Positions 31,852 to 41,820 are shown, counted from the stretch's first letter. The stretch: DNA of 64,000 nt from Chloroflexota bacterium (GCA_016190665.1 JACPQD010000051.1:62001-126000); one strand, 5' to 3'. Numbers and translations are program-made. The notes: generated from the sequence alone by a model not told the origin.

Positions 31852-33222
31852 TTGGACGCAGCAATCGCCTTTGCCCGGAACGCTGTAAGGCTCAATTTCC
31901 AGGACATACCTGAAGCGGCCATTGAGGCTACCAAGAAGGATATTCTCGACCACCTGGGATTGGCCCTGGCGGGGAGCAGCGCGCCCGGGATCAGAGAAAT
32001 GGTGACGGTGATGAGGGAGCTGGGCGGGGCCAGGGAGAGCAGCATCATCTCTTACGGAAGCAAGGTTTCACCGCCGGAAGCAGCCATGGCCAACGCGGCC
32101 ATGGCCCACGCCCTGGACTATGATGATACCCATGACGAGGCCACCGTCCATGCCGGCGTGACCGCCATCCCACCCGCGCTCGCCATCGCTGAGAAGATAG
32201 GGAGTGTCGGCGGCAAAGAGTTTATCACTGCTGTTACGCTCGGCATAGACGTTCTTTGCCGCATGGGGCTGGCTAATCCGGAGCCGCCAGGGCGAGGCTG
32301 GATCCGCACTCCCGTCTACGGCTTCTTCAGCGGCGCCGTCGTCGCCGGGAGGCTACTCGGACTGAACGAAGACCAGATGGTCAATGCCCTGGGCATCGCC
32401 TACTGTCAGGCCGCCGGCAATAACCAGTGCGTAATGGACGGGGCTCTCACCAAGCGCCTGCAACCCGGTTTTGCGGCTCGTGGCGGCGTCTTCGCCGCGC
32501 TCCTGGCAAAACAGGGTATCACAGGCGCGAGAGACAGTCTGGAAGGACGGCTCGGCCTCTATAACGTCTATCATCGGGGCAACTATGAGCCGAGACCACT
32601 CACCGAGGGCCTGGGTAGAAGGTTCGAAGGCGCCAACCTGAGCTTCAAGCCCTACCCTTGCTGCCGCATTAACCATAGCTACATTGATGCTGCTCTGGCC
32701 ATCGCCCGCGAGCATGCTATCGAACCCGATGATATTCTGGAGATCGTCGCCTACGTGGATCGGGAGGGCCACCTCCTTTGCGATCCTCTCGAGGTGAAGC
32801 GCAACCCGAAATCGGTGGTCGATGCCCAGTTCAGCATACCCTATACAGTGGCCGCCGCGCTGGTAAGAAGACAGGTCGTCATCAGCGATTTCACTGAGCC
32901 GGCTATCAAGGACAAGACGGTCATTGCGGTTGCTAACAGGGTCACACCGAAGGTCGACCCCTCACTGGCTCAACGCGGTGCGGCCCCTCCGGCTGTTGTA
33001 GAAGTCAGGACCAGCAGGGATGTATACTCAAAGCGGGTCGACCATCCCTATGGCCACCCGAAGAACCCCATGAGCATGGAGGCCCTGGCGCAGAAGTTCC
33101 GCGACTGCGCCGCTTACGCCGCCAGGCCCCTCCCCGAAGCGAACGTCCCGGCTGTTATCGAGATGGTGTCGGATCTGGAGGCGCTCAGTGACATGAGGGA
33201 TGTTGTGCGACTGCTTTGTTAG
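31852..33222 (+). CDS. MmgE/PrpD family protein 1
   Basis: 456 aa from TTG 31852, supported by GAGGAG 6 nt upstream. Family features: an N-terminal helical domain with LDHLGLALAGSSAPGI, then ANAAMAHALDYDDTHDEATVHAGVTAIPPALAIAEK, YGFFSGAVVAGRLLGL and the later LSFKPYPCCRINHSYIDAAL. PrpD members dehydrate 2-methylcitrate; others act as cis-aconitate decarboxylase or imidazole/heterocycle hydratases. The substrate here is undetermined, and no methylcitrate synthase lies nearby, so a classic propionate cycle role is doubtful. It follows UGSC 2 directly. Confidence 0.9.
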   Translation: MDAAIAFARNAVRLNFQDIPEAAIEATKKDILDHLGLALAGSSAPGIREMVTVMRELGGARESSIISYGSKVSPPEAAMANAAMAHALDYDDTHDEATVHAGVTAIPPALAIAEKIGSVGGKEFITAVTLGIDVLCRMGLANPEPPGRGWIRTPVYGFFSGAVVAGRLLGLNEDQMVNALGIAYCQAAGNNQCVMDGALTKRLQPGFAARGGVFAALLAKQGITGARDSLEGRLGLYNVYHRGNYEPRPLTEGLGRRFEGANLSFKPYPCCRINHSYIDAALAIAREHAIEPDDILEIVAYVDREGHLLCDPLEVKRNPKSVVDAQFSIPYTVAAALVRRQVVISDFTEPAIKDKTVIAVANRVTPKVDPSLAQRGAAPPAVVEVRTSRDVYSKRVDHPYGHPKNPMSMEALAQKFRDCAAYAARPLPEANVPAVIEMVSDLEALSDMRDVVRLLC

Positions 33223-33285
33223 GCATCAAGCTTGCCTTCGCCGGCATTGGCGTGGCGGCTTGCGTTCACAGGAGGAGGTCTCACA

Positions 33286-34971
33286 ATGCAGACCAGATGG
33301 CTCTGGGCGCTGAGTTGCATGACGGTTGTAGTGCTCTTGTGGGCAAGCTGCGCCCCCGCGGCAAGTCCAGCGTCGAAGAGGGCTCCAGAAGCGCAGGCAA
33401 CGGTACCGGCCGCAACTAAATCGGCCCAGCCTTCTGGTCCCAGTCCAACCCCTAAGCCAGCGACCGACCAGCAGGGTAAGTATGGCGGCATACTACCGAT
33501 CCTGCACTATGTCGAACAACCGAGCATGGACCTGCACCAGCACCAGATTGTGGCCACGCGCGCAGCCGCCATTCCCGCCTACGACACCTTGCTGGAGTAC
33601 AATCCCCTGAAGCAGGACGAGATCATCCCCGATCTTGCCGAGCGGTACGAGGTGAGCAAGGACGGGCTCCAATATACCTTCTATCTCAATAAAGGCGTGA
33701 AGTTCCACGACGGCAGCTCTTTGACCTCAGAGGACGTGAAATACAATCTGGACAGGTTGCGGCACCCGCCGCGAGGAGTATTAAGCCCGAGGGCATCGCT
33801 GCTCTCTTCCATCGACAGGATAGAAACTCCCGGTTCCGACGTCGTAAGAATCGTCACCAAGTACCCGGATGCAAGCTTCCTGGGCGGGCTGGCTCTCAGC
33901 CACCACGTCATCTATCCGAAGAAGATTGTCGAAGAAAAGGGCGACATGAAGAAGACGGTCATGGGCACCGGCCCCTTCAAGTTCGTTCGCTATGAACCGG
34001 GTATCGTTGTCGAGTATACCAAGAACAAGGACTATTTCCGGAAAGGTCGCCCTTACCTGGACGGGATCACCCTGCATATCATAACTGACCCCAGCACCGG
34101 GTTTGCCGCTTTCCGGATTGGCAGAGTATTGCTGACCTCCCTGGGCGGCGGCGGGCTGAATCCGGTCACAGCGGAGATTACCGAGAGGGAACTGAAGGGG
34201 AAGGCTAGAGCGCTACGTTATGTTGGCATAAGCAATACCCTCGTACTGATGAACGTGACTCGCAAGCCCCTTGATGACGTGAGAGTGCGTCGCGCGCTCC
34301 ACCTCTTGGCCGATCGGCCCCCGATCATTAAAACGGCTTGGGCCGGAGACGGAGTTCTGGCTGTTTTCTTCGTCCCCGAACCCTACGGCAAATGGGAACT
34401 GCCAAATGCGGAGATTCTGAAGCTCCCCGGATACCGACCGGACAAAACGGGAGATGTCGCGGACGCAAAAAGGTTGCTGGCCGAGGCTGGTCACGGGACG
34501 GGACTGTCGCTCACCCTGGCCGTACGAACACTTCCGCAGCATCCGCGAACCGGAGAGATCCTGCGAGAGCAGTACAAGGTAGCAGGGATTGAGCTGAAGC
34601 TGGAGGTCCTGGAGACCTCGGTATGGACGGAGCGGAAGGCAAAGGGGAGCTACGAACTGTTGTTAGACCCCTGGGGCGTCGACTCCGATGACCCGACATC
34701 CTGGTTCGCAAACATTCTCCCGCCAAATACAGGTTTCAAAGACGAGCAGATCGACGAATGGCGAAACCAGCAGGCGCGAATTCTGGACTTCGAGCAGCGG
34801 AAGGCTCTCGTCCGCAAGACACAACTGCGTTTGTTGGAACTGGTCCCTGTGGTCCCTAGCTTAAGGGGCGGCATGTGGACCATGGGCGTCTGGGACAGCG
34901 TCAAGAACTATCCTCCACCCATCGGACAATGGAATGCGCACAAGTACACTGAGGTCTGGCTGGACAAGTAG
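33286..34971 (+). CDS. SBP_bac_5 lipoprotein 3
   Basis: 561 aa from ATG 33286 (CAGGAGGTCTCACA ahead of it). The frame is open further upstream, but only this start yields a proper signal peptide with lipobox VLLWASC (Cys22). The mature part parallels SBP 2 nearly segment by segment (MDLHQHQIVATRAAAIPAYDTLL, GDMKKTVMGTGPFKFVRYEPG, RKPLDDVRVRRALHLLADRP), so both probably bind related ligands. It begins the third block of the island, right after MmgE/PrpD 1. Confidence 0.9.
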   Translation: MQTRWLWALSCMTVVVLLWASCAPAASPASKRAPEAQATVPAATKSAQPSGPSPTPKPATDQQGKYGGILPILHYVEQPSMDLHQHQIVATRAAAIPAYDTLLEYNPLKQDEIIPDLAERYEVSKDGLQYTFYLNKGVKFHDGSSLTSEDVKYNLDRLRHPPRGVLSPRASLLSSIDRIETPGSDVVRIVTKYPDASFLGGLALSHHVIYPKKIVEEKGDMKKTVMGTGPFKFVRYEPGIVVEYTKNKDYFRKGRPYLDGITLHIITDPSTGFAAFRIGRVLLTSLGGGGLNPVTAEITERELKGKARALRYVGISNTLVLMNVTRKPLDDVRVRRALHLLADRPPIIKTAWAGDGVLAVFFVPEPYGKWELPNAEILKLPGYRPDKTGDVADAKRLLAEAGHGTGLSLTLAVRTLPQHPRTGEILREQYKVAGIELKLEVLETSVWTERKAKGSYELLLDPWGVDSDDPTSWFANILPPNTGFKDEQIDEWRNQQARILDFEQRKALVRKTQLRLLELVPVVPSLRGGMWTMGVWDSVKNYPPPIGQWNAHKYTEVWLDK

Positions 34972-35030
34972 GCGGAGTGGATAGGCAAGGCGGATAGTGC
35001 GGAGTTTCAAAGGTGAAAGGAGCCGGCACA

Positions 35031-36731
35031 ATGCACGCGAAGAAGTTGCTCGACGTTGGAAGCTGTGTGACAATCGTGGCGCTGCTCCTGGCAGGCTGCG
35101 CTCCCGCGGCGGCGCCGCCGGCGCCGCCGAAACAGGCGCCCGCTCAAGCGCCCACTGTTCAGTCCAAGCCAGCGGCGGAGACGCCGGTCTCAAAGCCCGC
35201 CGCGCACACGCCCAGTCCCAAGGCGGCCCCGATGGAGTCGGGGCGCTACGGCGGGGTGCTCACCAAGTCCACGCTGGCCGACCCGCCAATGCTGGATTTC
35301 TCTCTGAATACGTCCCTGATGATCTTCGAGCACGTCGGCTCGGTGTATAACGGCCTCTTCCAGTACGATCCCCTTCAGCCTGACAAGATCATCAACGACC
35401 TGGTGGAGAAGTGGGAGGCCAGCCCGGACGGGAAGGTCTACATATTCCACCTCAAGACTGGGATAAAATGGCACGACGGCAAGCCTTTCTCGGCGGAGGA
35501 CGCTGCCTTCACCTTGATGAGGAACCGTTTCGACAAGCGCTCGCAGTTGAAGGACTACGCCGGGTTCATCGAGAAGGCGGAAGCCAGCGGGCCAAATACC
35601 CTCAAGGTGACCCTGGAACAGCCCTGGAGCGCCTTCCTCGCCAACCTGGCGATCGGTTACTCCTACATGGTGCCCAAGCATGTTGTTGAAGCAAAGGGGG
35701 ATTTGCGTACTACCGCCATAGGCACTGGCCCCTTCAAGCTGAAGGACTACTCCTCCGGCGTGCGCAGCGAGGTCGTGAAGAACCCGGACTATTTCATCAA
35801 GGGCCGTCCTTATCTGGATAAGATCAGCGTTCTGATCGTGAGGGACGATGCCGTCCGCTTCGCCGCCTTCCGTACGGGGCAGATCAAGCTGACTGGCATC
35901 AGCAACAGCGCTCTATCCTCCAGCCAGGCCAAGTTTGTGAAGGCTGTGATGTCGGACAAAGTGAATGTTCTGGTCGGGCCAGCGCTGGCTTTCCCCGCCT
36001 TCATCATGCAGACGCGCAATAAGCCCTGGGATGACGTTCGCGTGCGGCAGGCGGCCAACCTGGCCATCGACCGGATGCTAGCGATAAAAGTCCTCGAAGA
36101 AGGGGAAGCCGACGTTGGCGGCATACCTGGCGTTGTGCCCAGGTCCGAGTGGAGCATACCGGAGGATGAACTCCTCAAGATGCCGGGCATACGTCCGTCC
36201 AAGGAAGCGGACCGGGAGCAGGCTAAGAAGCTTCTTGCTGAGGCAGGCTTCCCTGGTGGACTCAAGACAAAGACGTTGACCAGGGCCGACTACAGCAGCT
36301 ACATCTATCTTGCTCAGTTTGTGCAAAACCAACTCGCCACGGTGGGTATCGACCTGGAGATCGACGCTCAGGAGGGCGCCGTTTACATGGAAAGGCGGGG
36401 GCGCTTCGCGTACGAGACTATGTCCTCGCGCGCTACTACAGTGATGGCGGACCCCGACGGAGCCAGCAAGTACTTTGGCGCCGACAATATCTACGGCTTC
36501 AGGGACGAAAAGTCGTTCGAGCTTTTCAGCAAGCAGCGGGCAGCCATGGATGTCGCCGCGCGCAAGAAGCTGGTAATCGAGCTGCAGAAGAGGGGGCTGG
36601 AGGTGGTTCCCTACGTCGTCCTCTCATGGGCCTACCAGCGGGTGGGCATCTGGAATGAAGTTAGGAACTACAAAGCGCCCATCGGCAACTACAACAATCA
36701 CAAATTCCAAGACGTGTGGATGGCTAAGTAA
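35031..36731 (+). CDS. SBP_bac_5 lipoprotein 4
   Basis: 566 aa from ATG 35031, chosen over GTG 35013 because GAAAGGAG lies 8-9 nt upstream and the signal peptide then starts MHAKKLL. Lipobox LLLAGC (Cys23), the best consensus of the set. The linker (PPAPPKQAPAQAPTV, PMESGRYGGVLTKS) shares phrases with SBP 1, although the binding lobes differ (LDFSLNTSLMIFEHVGSVYNGLF). Two SBP genes in tandem (3 and 4) without permeases suggest ligand diversification. MmgE/PrpD 2 follows after 35 nt. Confidence 0.9.
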   Translation: MHAKKLLDVGSCVTIVALLLAGCAPAAAPPAPPKQAPAQAPTVQSKPAAETPVSKPAAHTPSPKAAPMESGRYGGVLTKSTLADPPMLDFSLNTSLMIFEHVGSVYNGLFQYDPLQPDKIINDLVEKWEASPDGKVYIFHLKTGIKWHDGKPFSAEDAAFTLMRNRFDKRSQLKDYAGFIEKAEASGPNTLKVTLEQPWSAFLANLAIGYSYMVPKHVVEAKGDLRTTAIGTGPFKLKDYSSGVRSEVVKNPDYFIKGRPYLDKISVLIVRDDAVRFAAFRTGQIKLTGISNSALSSSQAKFVKAVMSDKVNVLVGPALAFPAFIMQTRNKPWDDVRVRQAANLAIDRMLAIKVLEEGEADVGGIPGVVPRSEWSIPEDELLKMPGIRPSKEADREQAKKLLAEAGFPGGLKTKTLTRADYSSYIYLAQFVQNQLATVGIDLEIDAQEGAVYMERRGRFAYETMSSRATTVMADPDGASKYFGADNIYGFRDEKSFELFSKQRAAMDVAARKKLVIELQKRGLEVVPYVVLSWAYQRVGIWNEVRNYKAPIGNYNNHKFQDVWMAK

Positions 36732-36766
36732 CGGAGGCGCGCCCTTTGTGAGTTCAGGAGGGAAAG

Positions 36767-38170
36767 GTGAAAGACAATTCGAGGACTTACGCTGAACAGC
36801 TCGGCGATTTCGTTGCCGGCCTCGACTACGCCAGCCTGCCTGCCGACGTGGCGCAGAAGACCAAGCAGCTCATTCTGGATTCCCTGGGCATCGGTCTGGC
36901 CGGTTCGAATACGGAGTGGGCGCGCATCACTTTGCGGGTCGCCCAGGCCCTGGGAGGCCCGGCCGAAAGCCGCGCCATCGGCGGCGGCGAGATGCTTTCC
37001 GCTCCTAACGCGGCGCTGGTCAACGCCACCATGATTCACGGCCTGGACTACGACGATACCTACATGCCGGGGATGCTTCACGTGAGCTGCTTTGTCATCT
37101 CTACCCTTCTGGCCATGTCCGAGGCTCGGGGGGCGAGCGGGAGAGATGCCCTTGTGGCCGCCGCTGCCGCCTATGAGACAAGCTGCCGGCTATCCAGAGC
37201 CGCCCTCGATCAGTCCACGGGGCGCAATCGGTTCGTGACGCGTGGCTTCCATGGCGCCGGCATCTTCTCCCCCCTGGGCGCAGCGGCCGCAGCCTCCAAG
37301 ATTATGAAGATGGACGCCGACATGATCGCCTCTTCCCTGGGTATTGCGGCCAGCCAGAGCTCCGGGTTGATGCAGACGCAACTCGAAGGGACCTGGCTCA
37401 AAACCGTGCACCCGGGTTGGGGGGCGCATAGCGGCATCCTGTCGTGCTACCTCGCTCAAGCGGGGCTGACCGCTCCTCATCGAGTTTTCGAAGGAGAGTT
37501 CGGGTTCTTCAATGCCTTCCTTGGTCAGGGCAACTTCTCGTTGGAGGAATTGACGCGTCGGCTGGGCAGGGAGTGGAACATGCGGGAGATATCCTTCAAG
37601 CTATATCCCGCTGGGCATGGGACGCATTTCTTCCTGGAATCGGCGCTCCACCTGCAAGAGCGGCACCAGTTCCGGACCGAGGATATAGCCGAGGTGCGCT
37701 GCTTAGTCAGTCCTTTCCGCGTCAACGCTCATTTCGAACCGCGCGAAGTGAAATATACCCCCACAAACGAATATATTGCTCGCTTCAGCTTGCCTTACCT
37801 TCTTGCTGTAAGGTTGCTCAGGGACGATGTCGGCCTGGACGCCTTCTCAGATGAGAGTCTGAAAGACCCGGCCATCCTGGCATTGGCGGACAAGGTCACC
37901 TATGTGGTGGACGAGAAGGGCGACTTGATCGAGAATCGCGGACACATCATGGTGAGGACCAGGGATGGCAACACCTATGAGGGCAGGGAGACAGTGATAC
38001 CCGGGACGCCGGAGCGACCCGCGACCCAAGCGGAGATCGAACGCAAGTTCAGGGTCAACGTGAAACACATGCTAAGCCCGGAGCGCATTGAAGCCGTTAT
38101 TGACCAGGTAAGTAACCTGGAAAGTCTTGACAACATGAAGCGACTCGTTGACCTTGTGGTAGGCGGCTAG
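36767..38170 (+). CDS. MmgE/PrpD family protein 2
   Basis: 467 aa from GTG 36767 with AGGAGG 5 nt before it. The diagnostic segment reads ATMIHGLDYDDTYMPGMLHVSCFVISTLLA; the fold continues with TRGFHGAGIFSPLGAAAAASKIMKMD, TWLKTVHPGWGAHSGILSCYLAQAGLTAPHRVFEGEFGFF and a C-terminal lobe. Clearly diverged from copy 1, consistent with a different substrate in the same reaction class (dehydration or isomerisation of a carboxylic acid). It sits between SBP 4 and an M29-like enzyme, each within 40 nt, so one transcript is likely. Confidence 0.9.
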   Translation: MKDNSRTYAEQLGDFVAGLDYASLPADVAQKTKQLILDSLGIGLAGSNTEWARITLRVAQALGGPAESRAIGGGEMLSAPNAALVNATMIHGLDYDDTYMPGMLHVSCFVISTLLAMSEARGASGRDALVAAAAAYETSCRLSRAALDQSTGRNRFVTRGFHGAGIFSPLGAAAAASKIMKMDADMIASSLGIAASQSSGLMQTQLEGTWLKTVHPGWGAHSGILSCYLAQAGLTAPHRVFEGEFGFFNAFLGQGNFSLEELTRRLGREWNMREISFKLYPAGHGTHFFLESALHLQERHQFRTEDIAEVRCLVSPFRVNAHFEPREVKYTPTNEYIARFSLPYLLAVRLLRDDVGLDAFSDESLKDPAILALADKVTYVVDEKGDLIENRGHIMVRTRDGNTYEGRETVIPGTPERPATQAEIERKFRVNVKHMLSPERIEAVIDQVSNLESLDNMKRLVDLVVGG

Positions 38171-38206
38171 ACAAAGGAACCGACTCGACAAAAGGAGGCA
38201 GAAGTT

Positions 38207-39238
38207 ATGGGATCCAGGGCAACGATCGCGGGTCTGCCCATGTGGGTGGCTCGAAAAGTCATGGAGGAATTCATAGAGGTGAAGCCCGGTGAGCAGGTCC
38301 TGATCGCCTGCGATACCGAGGGCGATATGGACATGGCGAATGCTTTTGTAGCCACTGCTGCCAGCATGGGCGCCGAGCCAACCCTCCTCATGATGGCCCC
38401 ATCGTGTGAGGAGTTAGACAAAGTCCCTACCGCTGTTTTCTACAAGGCCCTGGAGGCGGCCGATGTTTACATCCCGCTGGTTACTACCAGACAGCGAATG
38501 ATCCACTCGGTGCAGGTCAGCAAGCTCAAGTGGGAGAAGAAATTCCGACAGTTTAACTTGCTTGGTCTCTGGTACAACGGCGCCAAGCTCGACAGGATCG
38601 CAGAGATACTTCGCTCGCAGGACTACAAGAGAATCAGGGCGGTCAGCGAAGCTATAGCGAACATTCTGGATAAAGGGGAGACGATCCGGGTCACCAGCAG
38701 ACAGGGCTCCGATTTCACCGCTTCAATAAAGGGCATCGAATACAGGAGCGTGAACCACTACTGCACCGAGCCCGGGGTGACGGCCAATATAGAGGGCTCC
38801 GAGGCTGCCGGAGGGCCGGTGGAGGGCACGACCGAGGGCCTGATCGTCATCGACGGTCCGGTACATCACGTGTGCGAGAAGGCGCCCGGCCTTCGAGAGC
38901 CTATCAAGCTGACCGCCAGCAAGGGGCGGGTGGTGAAAATAGAGGGCGGAGCTGAGGCCGACCGGCTCAGGTCCATCGTCGAGGCGAACGAAAACGCCGA
39001 CAACATCGCCGAGGTCTCCCTGGGCACCAACCCCTACATCAAGTGCACCGGAGACCTCTGGAACGACAAAAAGGTCCTCGGCGCCATGCACGTTGCGCTT
39101 GGCGAAAACATTTACCAGATTTATCCTTACGGCACAATCGACTGCGAGCTTCACATGGACTGCGTCTTGACCAGCCCCTCGTGCTGGGTGGATGGCCAGG
39201 AGGTCCTCCGGGATGGTAAACTTGTTCTCCCGGTATGA
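38207..39238 (+). CDS. M29 aminopeptidase/NicX-fold metalloenzyme 1
   Basis: 343 aa. Metal-site motifs of the M29 fold are visible in the C-terminal half: GPVEGTTEGLIVIDG, NADNIAEVSLGTNP, GAMHVALGEN and HMDCVL. The N-terminal Rossmann-like domain (VKPGEQVLIACDTEGDMDMANAFVATAASMGAEPTLLMM) is also typical. M29 proteins are usually about 400 aa aminopeptidases; shorter relatives include 2,5-dihydroxypyridine dioxygenase, so hydrolase and ring-cleavage roles are both open. AAAGGAGG precedes the ATG. It ends in TGA, read as a stop. Confidence 0.82.
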   Translation: MGSRATIAGLPMWVARKVMEEFIEVKPGEQVLIACDTEGDMDMANAFVATAASMGAEPTLLMMAPSCEELDKVPTAVFYKALEAADVYIPLVTTRQRMIHSVQVSKLKWEKKFRQFNLLGLWYNGAKLDRIAEILRSQDYKRIRAVSEAIANILDKGETIRVTSRQGSDFTASIKGIEYRSVNHYCTEPGVTANIEGSEAAGGPVEGTTEGLIVIDGPVHHVCEKAPGLREPIKLTASKGRVVKIEGGAEADRLRSIVEANENADNIAEVSLGTNPYIKCTGDLWNDKKVLGAMHVALGENIYQIYPYGTIDCELHMDCVLTSPSCWVDGQEVLRDGKLVLPV

Positions 39239-39288
39239 CCGTTTTCTGATTGGAATGGCGCATGGTTTGACGCCAATGGAGGTCAGTG

Positions 39289-40968
39289 ATGCGAAGAGCG
39301 CTCCCGCGAACCTGCTACTGTCTGGTATTGTTGGGGCTCGCGCTGGCAAGCTGCGTCCCAGGGGTGGCGCCCACCCCAGCGACGAAGGCGCCACCGCCAG
39401 CCAAGGCCCTCGCTGCCCAAACCACGGCGCCGGCAGTGCCAACCAGCACGCCCAAGGCCGCGGCGGAGCAGCCGAGATACGGCGGCATCCTCACGACATC
39501 CACGCGGGAAGACCCTCCCCATTTTGACGTCCAACAGACTACGACGATCTACACGGTGCTGGCGGTTGCCCCCTCCACCAGTGGGTTGCTCCAGTATGAT
39601 CCGCACGCTCCAACTGAGGTAATCCCGGACCTGGCCGAGAGGTGGGAGGTGAGCGCCGATGGCAAGGTGTACACGTTTCATCTCCGTAGGGGCGTAAAGT
39701 TTCATGACGGCAAACCGGCCACTTCGGAGGATGCGAAGTTTAGCCTTGATAGGGTTCGCCAGCCGCCGCAAGGTATGGTTAGCCCAAGGCGGGGGGTATT
39801 CTCCATGATAAGCAAGACGGAAGCCCCCGACGAGAATACGCTGAAGGTAACCCTGAAAGATGTCTCCGCCTCCTTTGTTGGCAATATCGCCACTGCCTTC
39901 GAGGTAGTATTCCCCAAACATGTCATTCAAGAAAAGGGGGATATGAAGGCGACTATTGTCGGCACCGGCCCCTATGTGCACAAGTCCTACATGCGCGGCG
40001 TCGGCTACGAAGCGGCAAGGAACTCCAATTACTTTGTCAAGGGCCGCCCTTTTTTGGATGGTATCAGGGGCTATATCATCCCGGACGGCTCAACACAGTT
40101 CGCCGCCCTCAGGACTGGTCAGCTAACAATGTCTTCCCCGTACCCTTCGATACTCCCATCACAAGTGCAGATACTCAAGGCAAGTTCGCCCGAGGTAGTC
40201 ATACAGGAGGGTTGGATGCCTAGTATCAAAGTTGTTCTATTCAACATGCGAAGGCCGCCCTGGAACGACCCCCGTGTGCGCCGGGCAGTGAACCTGGTGA
40301 TCGATCGACAAGCGCTCGTCAAGACAGCCATGGAGGAAATGGCCGATGTCGGCGGCGTGATGGCGCCAAGGGGAATTTGGGCCCTTCCTCGGGAGCAGAT
40401 GCTTAGCATGCCCGGTTACCGGCAGCCCAAGGATGCCGACATAGCCGAGGCAAAGAAGCTCATCGTCGAGGCTGGCATCCCGGAAGGCTTCAAGACCGAA
40501 TTCCTTGTCCGGAGGGGCCGGGAGTTCGAGGACCTCGGCGTGTTCGTCCAGGACTCGGTGAAGAAGCTTGGTATCGATGCCAGGATAAGGCTAGAACTCA
40601 GGGTTGCCGCCGACAAGGACCTGTTGGACGGACGCTTTGAGGTAGGCCCTCTTGCTATCGCCGTCCCCGTGGATGACCCGGATGCCTGGTTTGGCCAGCT
40701 ATACGTCACTGGGGCGGGACGGAACCACATGGGATATAGTAACCCGAGACTCGACCAACTCTTTGAAAAGCAGGCACGGACCATGGACCTGACGGAACGC
40801 AAGGGACTTGTTGCGGAGATGCAACGCATAGTGCTTGAGGACAACCCGGTGGCGGTAGCCTGGTGGGACCGCTGGCAGATAGCCTATTGGCCGCAAATGA
40901 GAAACTGGAAGATCGGAATAGGCATCCATAACAATAACAAATACCAGGATGTGTGGCTGGCGAAGTGA
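39289..40968 (+). CDS. SBP_bac_5 lipoprotein 5
   Basis: 559 aa from ATG 39289 (ATGGAGGTCAGTG upstream); a GTG 3 nt earlier is in frame. Lipobox LALASC (Cys22). Mature landmarks: PRYGGILTTSTREDPPHFDVQQ, EVIPDLAERWEVSADGKVYTFHLRRGVKFHDGKPATSEDAKFSLDRV and PRGIWALPREQMLSMPGYRQPKDADIAEAKKL. It differs from SBP 2 and 3 in the pocket-lining stretches. It is followed by a 268-nt non-coding gap in which I see no clear promoter, then the third UGSC gene. Confidence 0.9.
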   Translation: MRRALPRTCYCLVLLGLALASCVPGVAPTPATKAPPPAKALAAQTTAPAVPTSTPKAAAEQPRYGGILTTSTREDPPHFDVQQTTTIYTVLAVAPSTSGLLQYDPHAPTEVIPDLAERWEVSADGKVYTFHLRRGVKFHDGKPATSEDAKFSLDRVRQPPQGMVSPRRGVFSMISKTEAPDENTLKVTLKDVSASFVGNIATAFEVVFPKHVIQEKGDMKATIVGTGPYVHKSYMRGVGYEAARNSNYFVKGRPFLDGIRGYIIPDGSTQFAALRTGQLTMSSPYPSILPSQVQILKASSPEVVIQEGWMPSIKVVLFNMRRPPWNDPRVRRAVNLVIDRQALVKTAMEEMADVGGVMAPRGIWALPREQMLSMPGYRQPKDADIAEAKKLIVEAGIPEGFKTEFLVRRGREFEDLGVFVQDSVKKLGIDARIRLELRVAADKDLLDGRFEVGPLAIAVPVDDPDAWFGQLYVTGAGRNHMGYSNPRLDQLFEKQARTMDLTERKGLVAEMQRIVLEDNPVAVAWWDRWQIAYWPQMRNWKIGIGIHNNNKYQDVWLAK

Positions 40969-41236
40969 GGCAGGACTGCTGTGAAAATCCATTCTCATCG
41001 TTGGTGACGAGCCAGCGCATGGGGAACTGGTGTGAAAATGGGCTCATGTGTCCAGCCAAGCGCTCCCCTCCTGTCATGACAACATAAGTGGGCCGGCGAA
41101 CCGATTTTCATGCCCAGTGGCGCCCCACAGGGGCATGTGGAACTTCGCAGTAGAGCACCAGTTCCGCTCTCGTGGCTTGCTGCATGTCAGAGCTGAGCCT
41201 GAAGCCCAAATTCGTGCCCGGGAAGAGGGGGAAACT

Positions 41237-41800
41237 GTGGCCCGGAGAATGATAGAGATATTGGTCCCGAAAGCGGAAACCGGACCCGCAGAGACGCGAG
41301 GCGCCTGTCGCGTCGGTGACCTGAATGGAAAAGTGATAGGCATTCTGGACAACCGCTGGCCCAACTATGCTGTATTCTTGAGAAGAACTGAGCAGCTACT
41401 CTCGGAGAGGTATCCAGCTTGTCGAATTATCAAGAGAACGAAACCGCTGAAGGGTGTTCCCGCAGCGTCAGCACTGCTGGATGAGCTGGCCTCCAGGTGC
41501 GACGTGGTCATCAACGGCTTGGGGGGCTGAGGAGCGTGCACCACGTGGAGTGTCCGCGACAGCGTGGAGTTGGAGAGGAGAGGCGTTCCCAGCGTGACCA
41601 TCGTTTGTCAGGAGTTTGCCGCCCTCGCTGAGGTCGCAGCTCAAGCCGCCGGACAGCCATCGCTTCCCATGGTCAAGATACCGTACATCGTTCCCATGTT
41701 GGAAGGCGAGGTCCCGCCTATAGCCGATAGGGCGTTCGAAGAGATCATCTCTGAACTGACCGCGCCGGTTCCAGAGAGTCCCGTCCAGGCTCAGGCTTAG
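41237..41800 (+). CDS. Stand-alone UGSC-type selenoprotein (UGA = Sec98)
   Basis: 187 aa with TGA 41528-41530 read as Sec, from GTG 41237, chosen because AGAGGGGG lies 5 nt upstream (ATG 41249 is the alternative). Sequence order: LNGKVIGILDNRWPNY, FLRRTEQLLSERYP, SRCDVVINGLGG, then U-GACTTWSVRDSVELERRG and VPSVTIVCQEFAALAE, ending PIADRAFEEIISELTAP. The motif is U-G-A-C. The frame remains open for 90 codons after TGA and matches the UGSC fold on both sides. Unlike copies 1 and 2 it ends after the UGSC domain; the DGLP-PPT domain is the next gene, 20 nt downstream. Confidence 0.85.
41541..41567 (+). promoter_or_regulatory. SECIS-like hairpin 3, after UGA 41528
   Basis: CCACG (41541-41545) pairs with CGTGG (41563-41567) and TGTC (41551-41554) with GACA (41558-41561). 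The internal loop is asymmetric (TGGAG against G) and the apical triloop CGC has G second, 24 nt after the UGA. This is the best of the three by geometry. Confidence 0.55.
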
Positions 41801-41820
41801 GCGGCGAAGGACCGGCCAGG

